In this document: positions 51,313 through 59,913 of the stretch, piece by piece
How positions within the stretch are numbered: position 1 is the stretch's first letter
Layout: each line of letters opens with the position of its first letter
DNA from: Roseibium alexandrii DFL-11
GTDB taxonomy: Bacteria; Pseudomonadota; Alphaproteobacteria; Rhizobiales; Stappiaceae
NCBI RefSeq assembly: GCF_000158095.2
Contig: NZ_CM011002.1
Location: 797,541-861,540 of the forward strand
Length of the DNA stretch: 64,000 nt
Direction of reading: 5' to 3'
Position numbers and translations under genes: made by a program
Notes under the pieces: model-generated
Told to the model about the DNA's origin: nothing
Seen by the model: only the letters and a program-made list of their open reading frames with translations
Databases searched by the model: none

Positions 51313-51771
51313 TCAGATCATCAACATGTCGTTTGTCATCCGGCCTTCGCGCAGCTCCTTGGCGAAGTGGCTGAGCGCCAGATACGCCTCTTCGCGGGTG
51401 ACTTCACCTGGATGATCAAGGAGTGGGCGGAGCTCTGCATGCCGGGATGCAGCAATGCCATCCGTCAAATCGCGGAAGAACATCAGCGAGTTCGGAAACA
51501 ACCGGTAATCGGCCGGCTCGTGAATGATGCCCTCAATGTCGTGGAGGCGCGGATCGTTCATGACACAATACACTGTGTCGAGCACCGGTCCGGTATAGCC
51601 TTCCAGAACCTGAATAATGTGCTGATCGACCAATAGCAAAGCCCCGGTAACACCTGCACGACGGTTGATGCGCCGAATGCGTAGCAAGGTCTTGTCGATT
51701 TCATCCGGCAGGGCCAAGCGCATGTTGTCCCATTTGATTTTGCTGCGGTAGCAGGCCCGGTAGAGTTCCAT
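51313..51771 (-). CDS. Short BLUF (blue-light sensing, FAD) domain protein
   Basis: A 152-aa protein consisting of one BLUF domain and a short helical tail. Aligned with AppA, the flavin-switch residues are present: Tyr8 ('ACYRSK'), Asn36 ('RINRRAGVTGALLL'), Gln54 ('IIQVLEGY') and Met97 ('FPNSLMF'). The Asn-Gln and Gln-Met spacings are identical to AppA. The Trp near the Met is replaced. Such short BLUF proteins bind FAD and relay blue light to protein partners. No output domain is fused, so it must act in trans. No obvious partner gene is adjacent; a photolyase lies 8 kb away. Confidence 0.85.
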   Translation of the reverse strand: MELYRACYRSKIKWDNMRLALPDEIDKTLLRIRRINRRAGVTGALLLVDQHIIQVLEGYTGPVLDTVYCVMNDPRLHDIEGIIHEPADYRLFPNSLMFFRDLTDGIAASRHAELRPLLDHPGEVTREEAYLALSHFAKELREGRMTNDMLMI

Positions 51772-51979
51772 TGCTCGTGTCCCATCAAATCCCCGATAAG
51801 ACCAGCCTGCGCTTCAATTCCTCACATTTGCTTAAAATTTGAATCAAATTGGAAGAAGAGGGCCGGTTTTCGACAGGTCCTCACTTGGGTCTGCTGATTC
51901 CGGTGCTGTTGGTTCAAAAGAACAGCGTCAAGAAACCTGTGCACAAATACATTGGCTGATCTTCTTGTGTGCAAGCGGC

Positions 51980-52570
51980 TCAGATGTCCCGTGACAGCTT
52001 GAACATTAGGCCGTTCTTAACCGCTGGCCATTCGTGTGGAAGAATCGAATAGACAGCCGTATCTCTCAGCGCGCCATCTGCGGATCTTTGATGGGACCGC
52101 AAGACGCCATCAAGCCGTGCACCGAGCCGCTCGATGGCTGTCCGGCTCTGGCGGTTCAGGAAGTGGGTCCGGAACTCCACCGCTATACAGTCCAGCTCTT
52201 CAAATGCATGCGTGAGCAGCATCAACTTACACTCGGTGTTGAGACCGGTTCTTTGAACGGATTTGCGATACCAGGTGGAGCCAATCTCGACCCGTTCGTG
52301 AACAGGGTCGATGTTCATGTAAGTGGTCATCCCGACCGCCTTGCCATCCGGTGTGAGAACCGCAAAGGGCAACATCGAGCCGGCATCCTGCAATCCCAGG
52401 CGCCGCTCTATTTCTGCCCGAACGTCTGCAGGCTTCGGAATGCTCGTATACCAGGCCTTCCATAGATCCCCTTCAGCCGAGGCTTCTGAAAGATCGTCCG
52501 CGTGCTCAAGGCTGAGAGGAACGAGTGAGACATATGTACCGGTCAAGGTAATTGGTGGGGGCCAGGACAT
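51980..52570 (-). CDS. GNAT family N-acetyltransferase (RimJ/RimL-like)
   Basis: A 196-aa acetyltransferase. After 'PPPITLTGTYVSLVPLSLEHADDL' it shows the typical acetyl-CoA fold: 'GMTTYMNIDPVHERVEIGSTWY', 'GLNTECKLMLLTHAFEELDCIAVEFRTHFLNRQSRTAIERLGA', where the Asn-x-x-Ser-Arg pattern resembles RimJ/RimL-type enzymes. The classical Q/RxxGxG is weak. The substrate could be a protein N-terminus or a small molecule. Start chosen at 52570; 52636 would add 22 residues without domain support. Confidence 0.85.
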   Translation of the reverse strand: MSWPPPITLTGTYVSLVPLSLEHADDLSEASAEGDLWKAWYTSIPKPADVRAEIERRLGLQDAGSMLPFAVLTPDGKAVGMTTYMNIDPVHERVEIGSTWYRKSVQRTGLNTECKLMLLTHAFEELDCIAVEFRTHFLNRQSRTAIERLGARLDGVLRSHQRSADGALRDTAVYSILPHEWPAVKNGLMFKLSRDI

Positions 52571-52608
52571 CGAATGATCCGCCAATTTGTTGGTGCGTTG
52601 GTTGTCTA

Positions 52609-53289
52609 TCAGAAGGGCCGTTCTTCGCCGCTCCATTTGAAGAACTTGCCGGTGTCTTTCAACGTGAGGGTTTCACTTAGGTTCAGAATGCCGGTAGCGA
52701 CATCGGCTGGACAATTGTCGGCCTCCGGTCCGCCCATGTCGGTGCGGACCCAGCCCGGATCGATCAAGGCAACTGGAACACCTTCGTCTTCGAGCTCTGT
52801 TGCCAAACCTTGCATCACCTTGTTCACAGCCGCCTTGGATGCGCGGTAGGCAATACGGTCGGACTTGCGATAGCCCATCCAGGACATCTGGCTGGAGACC
52901 GTGATGATTGTGCCGGGTTTGTCTTTCAGGATGTGAGCTAGAAAGGATTGGCTGACGGCAAGTGGCCCAAGCGTGTTGATTGCCAGTGTTTCGTGAAAGC
53001 CGTCATAGTCCGTATCAAGCGGGCTTTGCCGATCGGGGCCGATAATGCCTGCGTTGTTGATCAGGACATCGATAGGGGCGTCGAGCGCGTCGGCAGCTGC
53101 TTCCACAGCCTTGTGATCGGTAACGTCGAAAACAAGAGGCATGACTTTGCCTTCAAAGGCCTCAGTGATTTCGCGGGCGGCCTCTTCTGACCTCACGGAC
53201 CCATAAACAGTCCAGCCTTTGGCAAGAGCGGCGGCGACAAGTTCGCGTCCAATTCCGCGATTGATGGCGGTAATCAGGCAGGTGGTCAT
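52609..53289 (-). CDS. Short-chain dehydrogenase/reductase (SDR)
   Basis: A 226-aa classical SDR. The nucleotide-binding turn is 'LITAINRGIGRELV' (TGxxxGIG-like, with the first Gly replaced by Ala). 'DVLINNAGIIG' (NNAG) and the catalytic 'YRASKAAVNKV' (YxxxK) with upstream Ser in 'ITVSSQMSWMG' are present. The substrate is unknown. Its upstream region has a dense group of palindromes, suggesting tight regulation. Confidence 0.93.
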   Translation of the reverse strand: MTTCLITAINRGIGRELVAAALAKGWTVYGSVRSEEAAREITEAFEGKVMPLVFDVTDHKAVEAAADALDAPIDVLINNAGIIGPDRQSPLDTDYDGFHETLAINTLGPLAVSQSFLAHILKDKPGTIITVSSQMSWMGYRKSDRIAYRASKAAVNKVMQGLATELEDEGVPVALIDPGWVRTDMGGPEADNCPADVATGILNLSETLTLKDTGKFFKWSGEERPF

Positions 53290-53360
53290 AGGTTTTCTCG
53301 AAAAGTGGTTGTTCAGGTGAAAGAGCAGAAACTATCCGGACTGCCTGGGGAAGGGTCAAG

Positions 53361-53409
53361 GACAACATTGTCCTCTCTGCGCAAGGGGGACAATGTTGAG
53401 CGCTCAACA
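53361..53409. promoter_or_regulatory. Overlapping palindromes upstream of the SDR gene
   Basis: GACAA-CA-TTGTC (53361-53372) is a self-palindrome. CAACATTGTCC (53363-53373) is the exact reverse complement of GGACAATGTTG (53388-53398). TGTTGAGC|GCTCAACA (53394-53409) is a perfect 16-bp palindrome. They lie 70-120 bp upstream of the SDR start and 145-195 bp upstream of mrp. Likely operators of an unidentified regulator. Confidence 0.6.
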
Positions 53410-53450
53410 CACCTTGTAACGCGCAATCATCAACCCTAAGAAACAGGAGG

Positions 53451-53491
53451 AAATCACCTTAAAAGGTGAAAATCATACAATAAGGTGATTT
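53451..53491. promoter_or_regulatory. AAGGTGA repeat array upstream of mrp
   Basis: AAATCACCTT (53451-53460) is the exact reverse complement of AAGGTGATTT (53482-53491). A further AAGGTGA at 53463-53469 makes the inner palindrome CACCTT-AA-AAGGTG (53455-53468). There are three copies of one heptamer within 41 bp, 64-104 bp before the mrp start, consistent with a cooperative operator or a leader hairpin. Confidence 0.55.
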
Positions 53492-53554
53492 TGGGCCGAT
53501 ATGGCACCTCAGCGGAGGAGCGCTGCGATCACCTGAGACCGACAGGACGCATAG

Positions 53555-54703
53555 ATGAGTGAAACCATAAAAAACGCCGTGATGGACCGGCTGCGCCAGA
53601 TCAAAGGGCCTGACCTAGAGGGCGATATCATCTCGCTTGGACTGGTTTCAGACGTCTTCGTGTCCGATGGCCGTGTCGCTTTTTCGATTACAGTTCCAGC
53701 TGCGCGGGCTCAGGAATTGGAACCCTTGCGTCAGGCGGCCGAGAAAGTCGTCAAGGAAGTCGATGGTGTTGAAAACGCCATGGTTGCCCTCACTGCAGAG
53801 CGCGCGCCCGGAAGTGCCCCGGTACGTCCGCCGCAGCCTGCGCCAGCGCCGCGGACGCCGAAACCGCCGCAGGAAGAACAAGCCTCTGCCAAACCGGGTG
53901 TCCCGGGAATCAAACACATTGTGGCTGTTGCGTCCGGAAAGGGCGGAGTTGGCAAATCGACCACAACTGCGAACCTCGCGCTGGGCATGGCCGCAAATGG
54001 TTTGAAGGTCGGTGTTCTCGATGCCGACATCTATGGGCCGTCCGTGCCGCGGCTTTTCAACGTCTCCGGACGCCCGGAGGCCTTGTCCGGTCGCATGCTC
54101 AAGCCATTGGAAGGCTATGGCGTCAAGGTGATGTCCATGGGCTTCATGGTGGAAGAAGAAACCCCGATGATCTGGCGCGGTCCGATGGTGATCTCCGCGC
54201 TCACTCAGATGCTGCGCGAAGTTGCCTGGGGCGAGCTTGACGTTCTTGTCGTGGATATGCCCCCGGGAACTGGTGATGCACAGCTCACTATGGCCCAACA
54301 AGTGCCGCTGGCCGGGGCCGTGATTGTTTCCACCCCGCAGGATCTTGCCTTGATTGACGCCCGCAAGGGGCTCGCCATGTTCAAGAAGGTCGACGTGCCC
54401 GTCCTCGGCATTGTTGAAAACATGAGCTACTTCCTCTGCCCGGATTGCGGCAGCCGCCATGATATCTTCGGTCACGGCGGTGCGCGAGCAGATGCTGAGC
54501 GTTTGGGTGTACCGTTCCTTGGCGAGGTGCCGTTGGCCATGAAAATCCGGGAGACATCCGATGCTGGTACGCCAATTGTTGTGTCTGATCCGGAAAGTCA
54601 GTCTGCGCAAATCTACAAAGAGATCGCCGGCAAAGTGATGGCCGGTATCGAAGGCGGGACGGACGGTGCCGATCGCGCCGCTCCCGCGATTGTTTTTGAA
54701 TAG
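53555..54703 (+). CDS. mrp: Mrp/ApbC-family iron-sulfur cluster carrier ATPase
   Basis: A 382-aa cytoplasmic P-loop ATPase delivering Fe-S clusters to apoproteins. The N-terminal MIP18/DUF59 domain (residues 1-85, 'DIISLGLVSDVFVSDGRVAFSITVPA') is followed by a Pro-rich linker. The deviant Walker A is 'ASGKGGVGKSTTTANLA', then 'VLDADIYGPSVPRLF', 'VVDMPPGTGDAQLT' and the cluster-binding 'FLCPDCGSRHDIFG' CxxC motif. AGGA lies 9 bp before the ATG. The upstream heptamer array may mediate iron or cluster-dependent control; this is inference. A terminator follows. Confidence 0.95.
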   Translation: MSETIKNAVMDRLRQIKGPDLEGDIISLGLVSDVFVSDGRVAFSITVPAARAQELEPLRQAAEKVVKEVDGVENAMVALTAERAPGSAPVRPPQPAPAPRTPKPPQEEQASAKPGVPGIKHIVAVASGKGGVGKSTTTANLALGMAANGLKVGVLDADIYGPSVPRLFNVSGRPEALSGRMLKPLEGYGVKVMSMGFMVEEETPMIWRGPMVISALTQMLREVAWGELDVLVVDMPPGTGDAQLTMAQQVPLAGAVIVSTPQDLALIDARKGLAMFKKVDVPVLGIVENMSYFLCPDCGSRHDIFGHGGARADAERLGVPFLGEVPLAMKIRETSDAGTPIVVSDPESQSAQIYKEIAGKVMAGIEGGTDGADRAAPAIVFE

Positions 54704-54726
54704 TCAGCGCATAGTTTAGTTTGGAT

Positions 54727-54762
54727 CGGGCAGGGGCGATGTTCCTGCCCGAATTTCGTTTA
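54727..54762 (+). terminator. Rho-independent terminator after mrp
   Basis: CGGGCAGG (54727-54734) pairs with CCTGCCCG (54744-54751), 9-nt loop, followed by AATTTCGTTT. It begins 24 bp after the mrp stop and ends before the DMT gene's RBS. Confidence 0.7.
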
Positions 54763-54773
54763 AAGGCATCTTT

Positions 54774-55652
54774 ATGGACCATCCGGGCAACAGCCGGGCG
54801 ATCGCTGCGATGCTGATCGCTATGGCCGGCTTCATCTTGAACGACACGCTGGTCAAGATGGCTTCCGACGCGTTGCCGCTCGGACAGATTATTCTTGTGC
54901 GTGGCTTGATCTGCATCGCAGCGCTGGGCGTTGCCGGTGCTGTAACCGGGTTGTTTCACAATGCGCGTGTTTTGGCGCATCCAGCGGTCCTGGTTCGGGC
55001 ACTCGCAGAGACAGCAGCCACCATGCTCTATTTGACGGCGCTCTTCCAGTTGCCGATCGCCAACGCGACCGCGATCCTTCAGGTGTTGCCGCTCGTGGTA
55101 ACAGCGGCGGCAGCGGTTTTCCTAAAAGACGCGGTTGGGTGGCGGCGATGGAGCGCGATCCTTGTCGGTCTGATCGGCGTGTTGTTGATTATCCGGCCCG
55201 GGTTGGACGGCTTCAATGCGTTCTCTCTTTTGGCTCTGGCCGGAGTTGGCTGCATGGCCCTGCGGGATCTTGCAACCCGTCAGTTGCCCAAAGATGTCCC
55301 GACCCTCGGTGTCGCTTTGGTGAGTTTTGTTGCCGTGACGCTGCTTGGCACTATGTTGACGGTGCAATCCGGCTGGACGGATCTGTCTTTGGTGGAATAC
55401 GGCTATCTCGGCGGGGCGGCTGTTTTTGTCCTGGCTGGGTACGTCTTCATTATTCTGGCGATGCGGTTCGGGGACATCGCCGTTGTTGCGCCCTTCCGGT
55501 ACACCATTGTCGTCTGGGCAATTTTGCTGGGCTACCTTGTGTGGGGCGATGTCCCGGATGGAATCACATTGGTAGGCATCGCCATCGTCATCGCGTCCGG
55601 CACCTACAGCTTTTTCCGGGAACGTAAAGCTGGCGCAGCGGATACAAGGTGA
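54774..55652 (+). CDS. DMT-superfamily transporter (EamA domains)
   Basis: A 292-aa exporter with about ten helices in two EamA repeats: 'GFILNDTLVKMASDALPLGQIILVRGL' in the first, 'APFRYTIVVWAILLGYLVWGDVPD' in the second. It resembles S-adenosylmethionine/RhaT-like members of alphaproteobacteria, but the substrate is unknown. AAAGG lies 7 bp before the ATG. It is separated from mrp by a terminator. Confidence 0.92.
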   Translation: MDHPGNSRAIAAMLIAMAGFILNDTLVKMASDALPLGQIILVRGLICIAALGVAGAVTGLFHNARVLAHPAVLVRALAETAATMLYLTALFQLPIANATAILQVLPLVVTAAAAVFLKDAVGWRRWSAILVGLIGVLLIIRPGLDGFNAFSLLALAGVGCMALRDLATRQLPKDVPTLGVALVSFVAVTLLGTMLTVQSGWTDLSLVEYGYLGGAAVFVLAGYVFIILAMRFGDIAVVAPFRYTIVVWAILLGYLVWGDVPDGITLVGIAIVIASGTYSFFRERKAGAADTR

Positions 55653-55656
55653 TGCG

Positions 55657-55674
55657 CAACTATTGCGATAGTTG
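55657..55674. promoter_or_regulatory. Operator-like palindrome before the Bcr-type efflux gene
   Basis: CAACTAT-TGCG-ATAGTTG is a perfect 18-bp dyad, 5 bp after the DMT stop and 80 bp before the MFS start. The form resembles sites of MarR/HxlR/ArsR-type regulators. The cognate regulator is not adjacent. Confidence 0.5.
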
Positions 55675-55753
55675 GCGCTGCTTTCAATTAATAAGATTGA
55701 TTTTTTGAGCACGCCTTTTTAAGGTCTGCGTTCAGCGAAAAGAACAATTTCAA

Positions 55754-56998
55754 ATGGCCTCAGATCTGACTGCGCATACAACCCGGGAACCCAAACGGAT
55801 CGCGTTTGTTGTCATGCTTATGGGCATTTCGACATTGTCTCCCTTTGCGATGAACATCTATCTGCCATCGGTCGACGGCATGATGAGCGCATTCTCGGCC
55901 ACCGCAGCTGAGATTCAGCTCACTCTAGCTTTTTATTTCATCGCTATCGCCGTCGCGCAGATTTTTTTGGGGCCGATCTCGGACCAGTTCGGCAGGCGCC
56001 CCGTTATTGTAGCCGGAATGGTGCTGTTCGTCATCGGCAGCGTGTTGTGTTTGATGGCGCCGACGGTTGAGGCCCTGATAGCTGCCCGGATTGTTCAAGC
56101 GATCGGCGGCGGTGCCGGTCTCGTTCTGGCCCGTGCCATCGTCCGGGACGTCTACGGACGCGACAAAGCAGCCAGCATGATCGGTTATGTTGCAATGGGC
56201 ATGGCAGTCGCGCCGACCATCGGGCCCGCGATCGGCGGGTTTCTCGACGCGCATTACGGTTGGCGTGGTGGTTTTGTGTTGATGCTGATTTTTGGGATCG
56301 GCGTTACGATTTGCGCCTGGCTTTTCCTTCCTGAGACCAATCAGCACAAAAAAGCGGTCAGTCTGAAGCAGATCGGGCAGGGCTATGCGGATCTGTTTAA
56401 GGAAAAGATGTTCTGGGTGTTCTGCGGGGCATCGACCTTTATGGCCTGGCTGTACTTTGCCTATCTCGGCGGCGCCCCGTTTGTCGCCGCCGGTGTGTTC
56501 AATATGGCTCCTGCGGAAATAGGCCTTTATCTGATGGTGGTCTCGATCGGCTATATCATCGGGAACTTCATCACCGGCCGGATTGCAGCTCGTGCAGGGA
56601 TTGCCCGGATGATCGCGCTCGGTGTGATCACCGGTGTCTTTGGGGTGTCGCTTCTTGTCGTTGGAACCTTGACGGACAGCCTTACCGGGCCGCTGTTTTT
56701 CATGCCGATGTTTTTCATCGGTCTGGGCAATGGGCTTGGCATTCCAAGCGCCATCTCCGGAGCTGTGAGCATCCGCCCTGATCTTGCCGGCACGGCGTCC
56801 GGAATGCTCAGTTTTCTTCAGGTTGGCGCCGGTGCGCTGGTCTCGAGTGCCGTCGCCTATATGTTCTCGGCAGACATTGCCGGGGGCGGTGAGATGCCGA
56901 TGATCCTGGTCATGGTTGTCGGAGGCGTTTTCGGACTGGCGTGTGTGCTCGCCGTTTTCCTCGGCGAGCGCCAGGACACACAATATGAAGACCGGTGA
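55754..56998 (+). CDS. Bcr/CflA-family multidrug efflux MFS transporter
   Basis: A 414-aa 12-helix drug:proton antiporter. Family motifs are 'MNIYLPSVDGMMSAFSA' at the N-terminus, motif A 'GPISDQFGRRPVIVAG' and the motif-C-like 'GMAVAPTIGPAIGGFLDAHYGWRGGFVLM' region characteristic of Bcr/CflA exporters. It probably exports chloramphenicol/bicyclomycin-like or other hydrophobic compounds. An 18-bp palindrome lies in its leader. Convergent with moaA. Confidence 0.93.
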   Translation: MASDLTAHTTREPKRIAFVVMLMGISTLSPFAMNIYLPSVDGMMSAFSATAAEIQLTLAFYFIAIAVAQIFLGPISDQFGRRPVIVAGMVLFVIGSVLCLMAPTVEALIAARIVQAIGGGAGLVLARAIVRDVYGRDKAASMIGYVAMGMAVAPTIGPAIGGFLDAHYGWRGGFVLMLIFGIGVTICAWLFLPETNQHKKAVSLKQIGQGYADLFKEKMFWVFCGASTFMAWLYFAYLGGAPFVAAGVFNMAPAEIGLYLMVVSIGYIIGNFITGRIAARAGIARMIALGVITGVFGVSLLVVGTLTDSLTGPLFFMPMFFIGLGNGLGIPSAISGAVSIRPDLAGTASGMLSFLQVGAGALVSSAVAYMFSADIAGGGEMPMILVMVVGGVFGLACVLAVFLGERQDTQYEDR

Positions 56999-57107
56999 AC
57001 GATAGACCTGAAGCGCGTTCACTCAAGCTACGGCGGTCGATCTGCCGCGCAACACGTTTTGTGCTGCTTTGCGCTTGGTGTCGTCTTGGAAAGACGTAGG
57101 TCGGTGA

Positions 57108-58163
57108 TTACCCGCCCGTGACGCTCATGTGCCGGGAAACAGCGGGCTGATTACGCTCCCGGTCAATGACAAAGTCGTGCCCCTTTGGCTTGCGTCCAAT
57201 GGCCTCGTCAATTGCGGCACTCAGCAGCTCATTGCCTTCAGATGCCCGTAAAGGCGCTCGCAGGTCCGCCATGTCATCCTGACCAAGGCACATGTAAAGC
57301 TGGCCGGTGCAGGTCACGCGGACCCGGTTGCAGCTTTCGCAGAAATTGTGAGTCATTGGGGTGATGAAGCCGAGGCGGCCGCCGGTTTCCTCAACCGTGA
57401 CATAGCGCGCCGGCCCACCGGTTTTGTAAGGGATGTCCATCAGGGTGAAGCGTTCGGACAGGCGCTGGCGCACGGTGGAGAGCGGCAGATACTGATCGGT
57501 GCGATCTTCGTTGATCTCGCCGAGCGGCATGGTTTCGATCATTGTGAGATCATACCCATGCTCATGGCACCAGGTCATCATGCTCTCAATTTCATGCTCA
57601 TTCACTTGTTTGAGCGCGACCATGTTGATCTTGATAGCAAGCCCGGCTTCCTTGGCGACGCGGATGCCGTCCATGACTTTGGCAAGATCGCCCCAGCGGG
57701 TGACCGCCTTGAATTTCTGCGGATCCAGCGTGTCGATGGAAACATTGATGCGGCGAACGCCGCAATCATAAAGCTCATGCGCAAAGCGGGCGAGCTGGGA
57801 TCCGTTGGTGGTGAGCGTCAGCTCTTCCAGAGCGCCACTGTCCAGATGCCGCCCGAGGCTGCGGATCAGGCTCATGATGTTTTTGCGCACCAGCGGTTCA
57901 CCGCCTGTCAGGCGCAGCTTGCGGACACCTTTTTCGATGAAGGCGGTGCACAGGCGGTCCAGCTCTTCGAGGCTGAGAACTTCGCGTTTTGGCAGGAACG
58001 TCATGTCTTCTGCCATGCAGTACACACACCTAAAATCACAGCGGTCAGTGACGGATACCCGGAGATAGGAAACGGCGCGGCCAAAGGGATCGATCATCGG
58101 TTTGGGCCTTGCAGATGTCTCTGGTGCCGCCGGTTTCGAAACCACGATATTGCCGTCTGTCAC
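57108..58163 (-). CDS. moaA: GTP 3',8-cyclase (molybdenum cofactor synthesis)
   Basis: Radical-SAM enzyme that starts molybdopterin synthesis from GTP. 351 aa. The N-terminal cluster is in '[16 protein letters not shown]' (CxxxCxxC). The C-terminal cluster is in '[25 protein letters not shown]' (CxxC...C). It has '[15 protein letters not shown]' and the typical '[15 protein letters not shown]'. It lacks the very C-terminal GG of many MoaAs, ending 'MSVTGG' instead, which does preserve a terminal Gly-Gly. The start is GTG at 58163 with GAGGGAGAG upstream. It is 7 kb from the moeA/mobAB/fdhD operon. Confidence 0.96.
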   Translation of the reverse strand: MTDGNIVVSKPAAPETSARPKPMIDPFGRAVSYLRVSVTDRCDFRCVYCMAEDMTFLPKREVLSLEELDRLCTAFIEKGVRKLRLTGGEPLVRKNIMSLIRSLGRHLDSGALEELTLTTNGSQLARFAHELYDCGVRRINVSIDTLDPQKFKAVTRWGDLAKVMDGIRVAKEAGLAIKINMVALKQVNEHEIESMMTWCHEHGYDLTMIETMPLGEINEDRTDQYLPLSTVRQRLSERFTLMDIPYKTGGPARYVTVEETGGRLGFITPMTHNFCESCNRVRVTCTGQLYMCLGQDDMADLRAPLRASEGNELLSAAIDEAIGRKPKGHDFVIDRERNQPAVSRHMSVTGG

Positions 58164-58344
58164 GTTCCGCTCTCCCTCAGAATTGTCTTCGACGACGGGT
58201 CTTCGCCCGCTCCTGCATCATATGGAACAAACCGGCATGTTTTCAAACAAAACCGGAGTCAAACAGTTCAGTTCCGGACTATGGGTAAACTCGATAGTGT
58301 AGTTTTGTCAATCGCGCGCGAGCTCTGCAAGTCGCCAGGGGCCC

Positions 58345-58797
58345 TCAATTCTCGTCGCGATACGCATCCATGAAACTGCGAACTTCCGCGAGAATCGGCA
58401 GTATTTCGGCGATTTTTTCCTCCGGGATTGCCGATTTTATCGCCGACATGTCCGGATCAATCGAGCGGATGGCCGTCTCGCGAAACTGACGCCCGGCTTC
58501 GGTAAGCCAGACTGTTTTGCTGCGGCCGTCTTTTGGGTTTGGGCGCATGTCAACCAAGCCGTGATCCAGCAAGCCGCTCAGCGTGTGGGTCATTGTCGTC
58601 TTGGGAACCTGAAATGCCTTGGCAAGTGCCAGGGGCGTTTGACCGTCTTTTACCCGTATCAGGTGGTTGATCACACTGAAGTGGGGCAGGGTCAGGCCCT
58701 TCGGCAGCCGGGCTTCCATCGCAGCCCGGCTCAGTTGGGCAATAATGCCGATTTCATTGAAAAAACTGAACAGCGTATGGCGGGACGCGTTATCCAT
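58345..58797 (-). CDS. MarR family transcriptional regulator
   Basis: A 150-aa winged-helix regulator: 'LTLPHFSVINHLIRVKDGQTPLALAKAFQVPKTTMTHTLSGLLDHGLV' holds the helix-turn-helix, followed by the wing 'RPNPKDGRSKTVWLTEAG'. It overlaps the end of the nitroreductase-like gene by 8 bp and is read from the same promoter. It probably represses that promoter through the dyad at 59914-59945. Confidence 0.94.
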   Translation of the reverse strand: MDNASRHTLFSFFNEIGIIAQLSRAAMEARLPKGLTLPHFSVINHLIRVKDGQTPLALAKAFQVPKTTMTHTLSGLLDHGLVDMRPNPKDGRSKTVWLTEAGRQFRETAIRSIDPDMSAIKSAIPEEKIAEILPILAEVRSFMDAYRDEN

Positions 58798-59896
58798 TCA
58801 TCATCCGTGTTTCAAGGGGCCAGCGCGGCGTGCGGGCGGTTTGCGGCCCGAATCCCAATCGTCCAAGCATCTGAACAGTTTCTCCCGGTTTGGCAAGCAG
58901 GCGGTGCGCTTCGGCATGATGCGGGGCCATTTCGTCAAACTCCTGCAGCGCCTGGCTCACCGGGTGAAGGGCCAGTCCAAGACGTGTCGTTTCCAGGTTG
59001 AGCCTTAGCCAGCGGCGGCCAGCCTCTATTTGATCGGGCCGTGTGTTTGCCGGCGTTGTCAGGCTGATATAGGCGGGCGTTGCATGGAGCATTGCCTGGT
59101 ACATCTTCACGCCTTCCTGAAATCCTGTGGACTCCGGGTCCAGCTGGCTGTCCTTGGTTAGAAGACCTGCCACCATCAGGCTTTCCAGGAACGGACCGCC
59201 GAGATCAATGCCGTCCGGATTTGCATTGATTTCCTCCTTGCCGAAGCGCATCAAGTCAACGCTTTCCTTCAAGGTCCGGTGGGTGTTCATTTCCGTCAAC
59301 CAGGCCTGCCAGGTCAGGTCTTTGATGGTTTCGACATCCGCCGGATTTGTCCAAACAGTGCCATAGGTTTTAAGGTCCGCCGTCATGGCAGCAGTGACGG
59401 GCGTGTCCTGGAACGGCTCCTTGCAGGACCGCCGGCTCATCATGTGTGCGCCCAATGGATCTGAGTCCGCTCTCTCTACCAACACAACATCCGCGACTGG
59501 ACCATCAGCTCCCTCTGGAAAGAGTGAAATCTCTGCCGAAAAGCCTTTGGGCCTTGCAGCAATGGCCATTTGCTCCAGGAAACAGCCGAGACCGATGAAG
59601 ATCTGCCGGTGGTAAGGGTCGGTGTGAGGGAGATCCCGCGCCGGATCTCTGTGCAGCCGGAAGGCGTTCTTGTCAGTCAACTCGATCAGCCAGGGCTGCC
59701 GGTTATGCGGGTTTGGTGCCAGCAAGGCGTAAGACAGGGCAAACAGCCGTGGATCTTCGTATCCGCCGGCGTTGCTCCACGGTTTGAGCGCCTTTTCTGG
59801 AGTGCGGGTAGCGAGAAATGTACCGGCCGATGCGGTGGCGGCAACAATAAGACCACCTCCAAGTAGGGCGAGCGTTTTGCGGCGGGAAACTGACAT
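58790..59896 (-). CDS. Tat-exported nitroreductase-like protein (Acg family)
   Basis: A 368-aa FMN-binding protein of the Acg/nitroreductase group. Twin-arginine signal 'MSVSRRKTLALLGGGL', then the core 'LLAPNPHNRQPWLIEL' (FMN-binding N-x-Q-P-W), 'DPYHRQIFIGLGCFLEQMAIAA', and 'RSRRSCKEPF'-like 'MSRRSCKEPFQDTPV'. Periplasmic location is inferred from the signal. The reaction is unknown; related proteins may store or reduce flavin. First gene of a two-gene operon with a MarR regulator. Confidence 0.88.
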   Translation of the reverse strand: MSVSRRKTLALLGGGLIVAATASAGTFLATRTPEKALKPWSNAGGYEDPRLFALSYALLAPNPHNRQPWLIELTDKNAFRLHRDPARDLPHTDPYHRQIFIGLGCFLEQMAIAARPKGFSAEISLFPEGADGPVADVVLVERADSDPLGAHMMSRRSCKEPFQDTPVTAAMTADLKTYGTVWTNPADVETIKDLTWQAWLTEMNTHRTLKESVDLMRFGKEEINANPDGIDLGGPFLESLMVAGLLTKDSQLDPESTGFQEGVKMYQAMLHATPAYISLTTPANTRPDQIEAGRRWLRLNLETTRLGLALHPVSQALQEFDEMAPHHAEAHRLLAKPGETVQMLGRLGFGPQTARTPRWPLETRMMNG

Positions 59897-59913
59897 GGAA
59901 GGCTCCTATATGA

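Noticed and set aside
55925..57022. A 365-codon minus-strand frame opposite the Bcr-type exporter
   Set aside because: Product is rich in His/Gln/Asp/Arg without a fold signal, typical of antisense to a membrane protein gene.
58164..58344. Moco-type RNA motif upstream of moaA
   Set aside because: No recognisable conserved core, and the space to the next gene is short. A covariance-model scan would be needed to support it.
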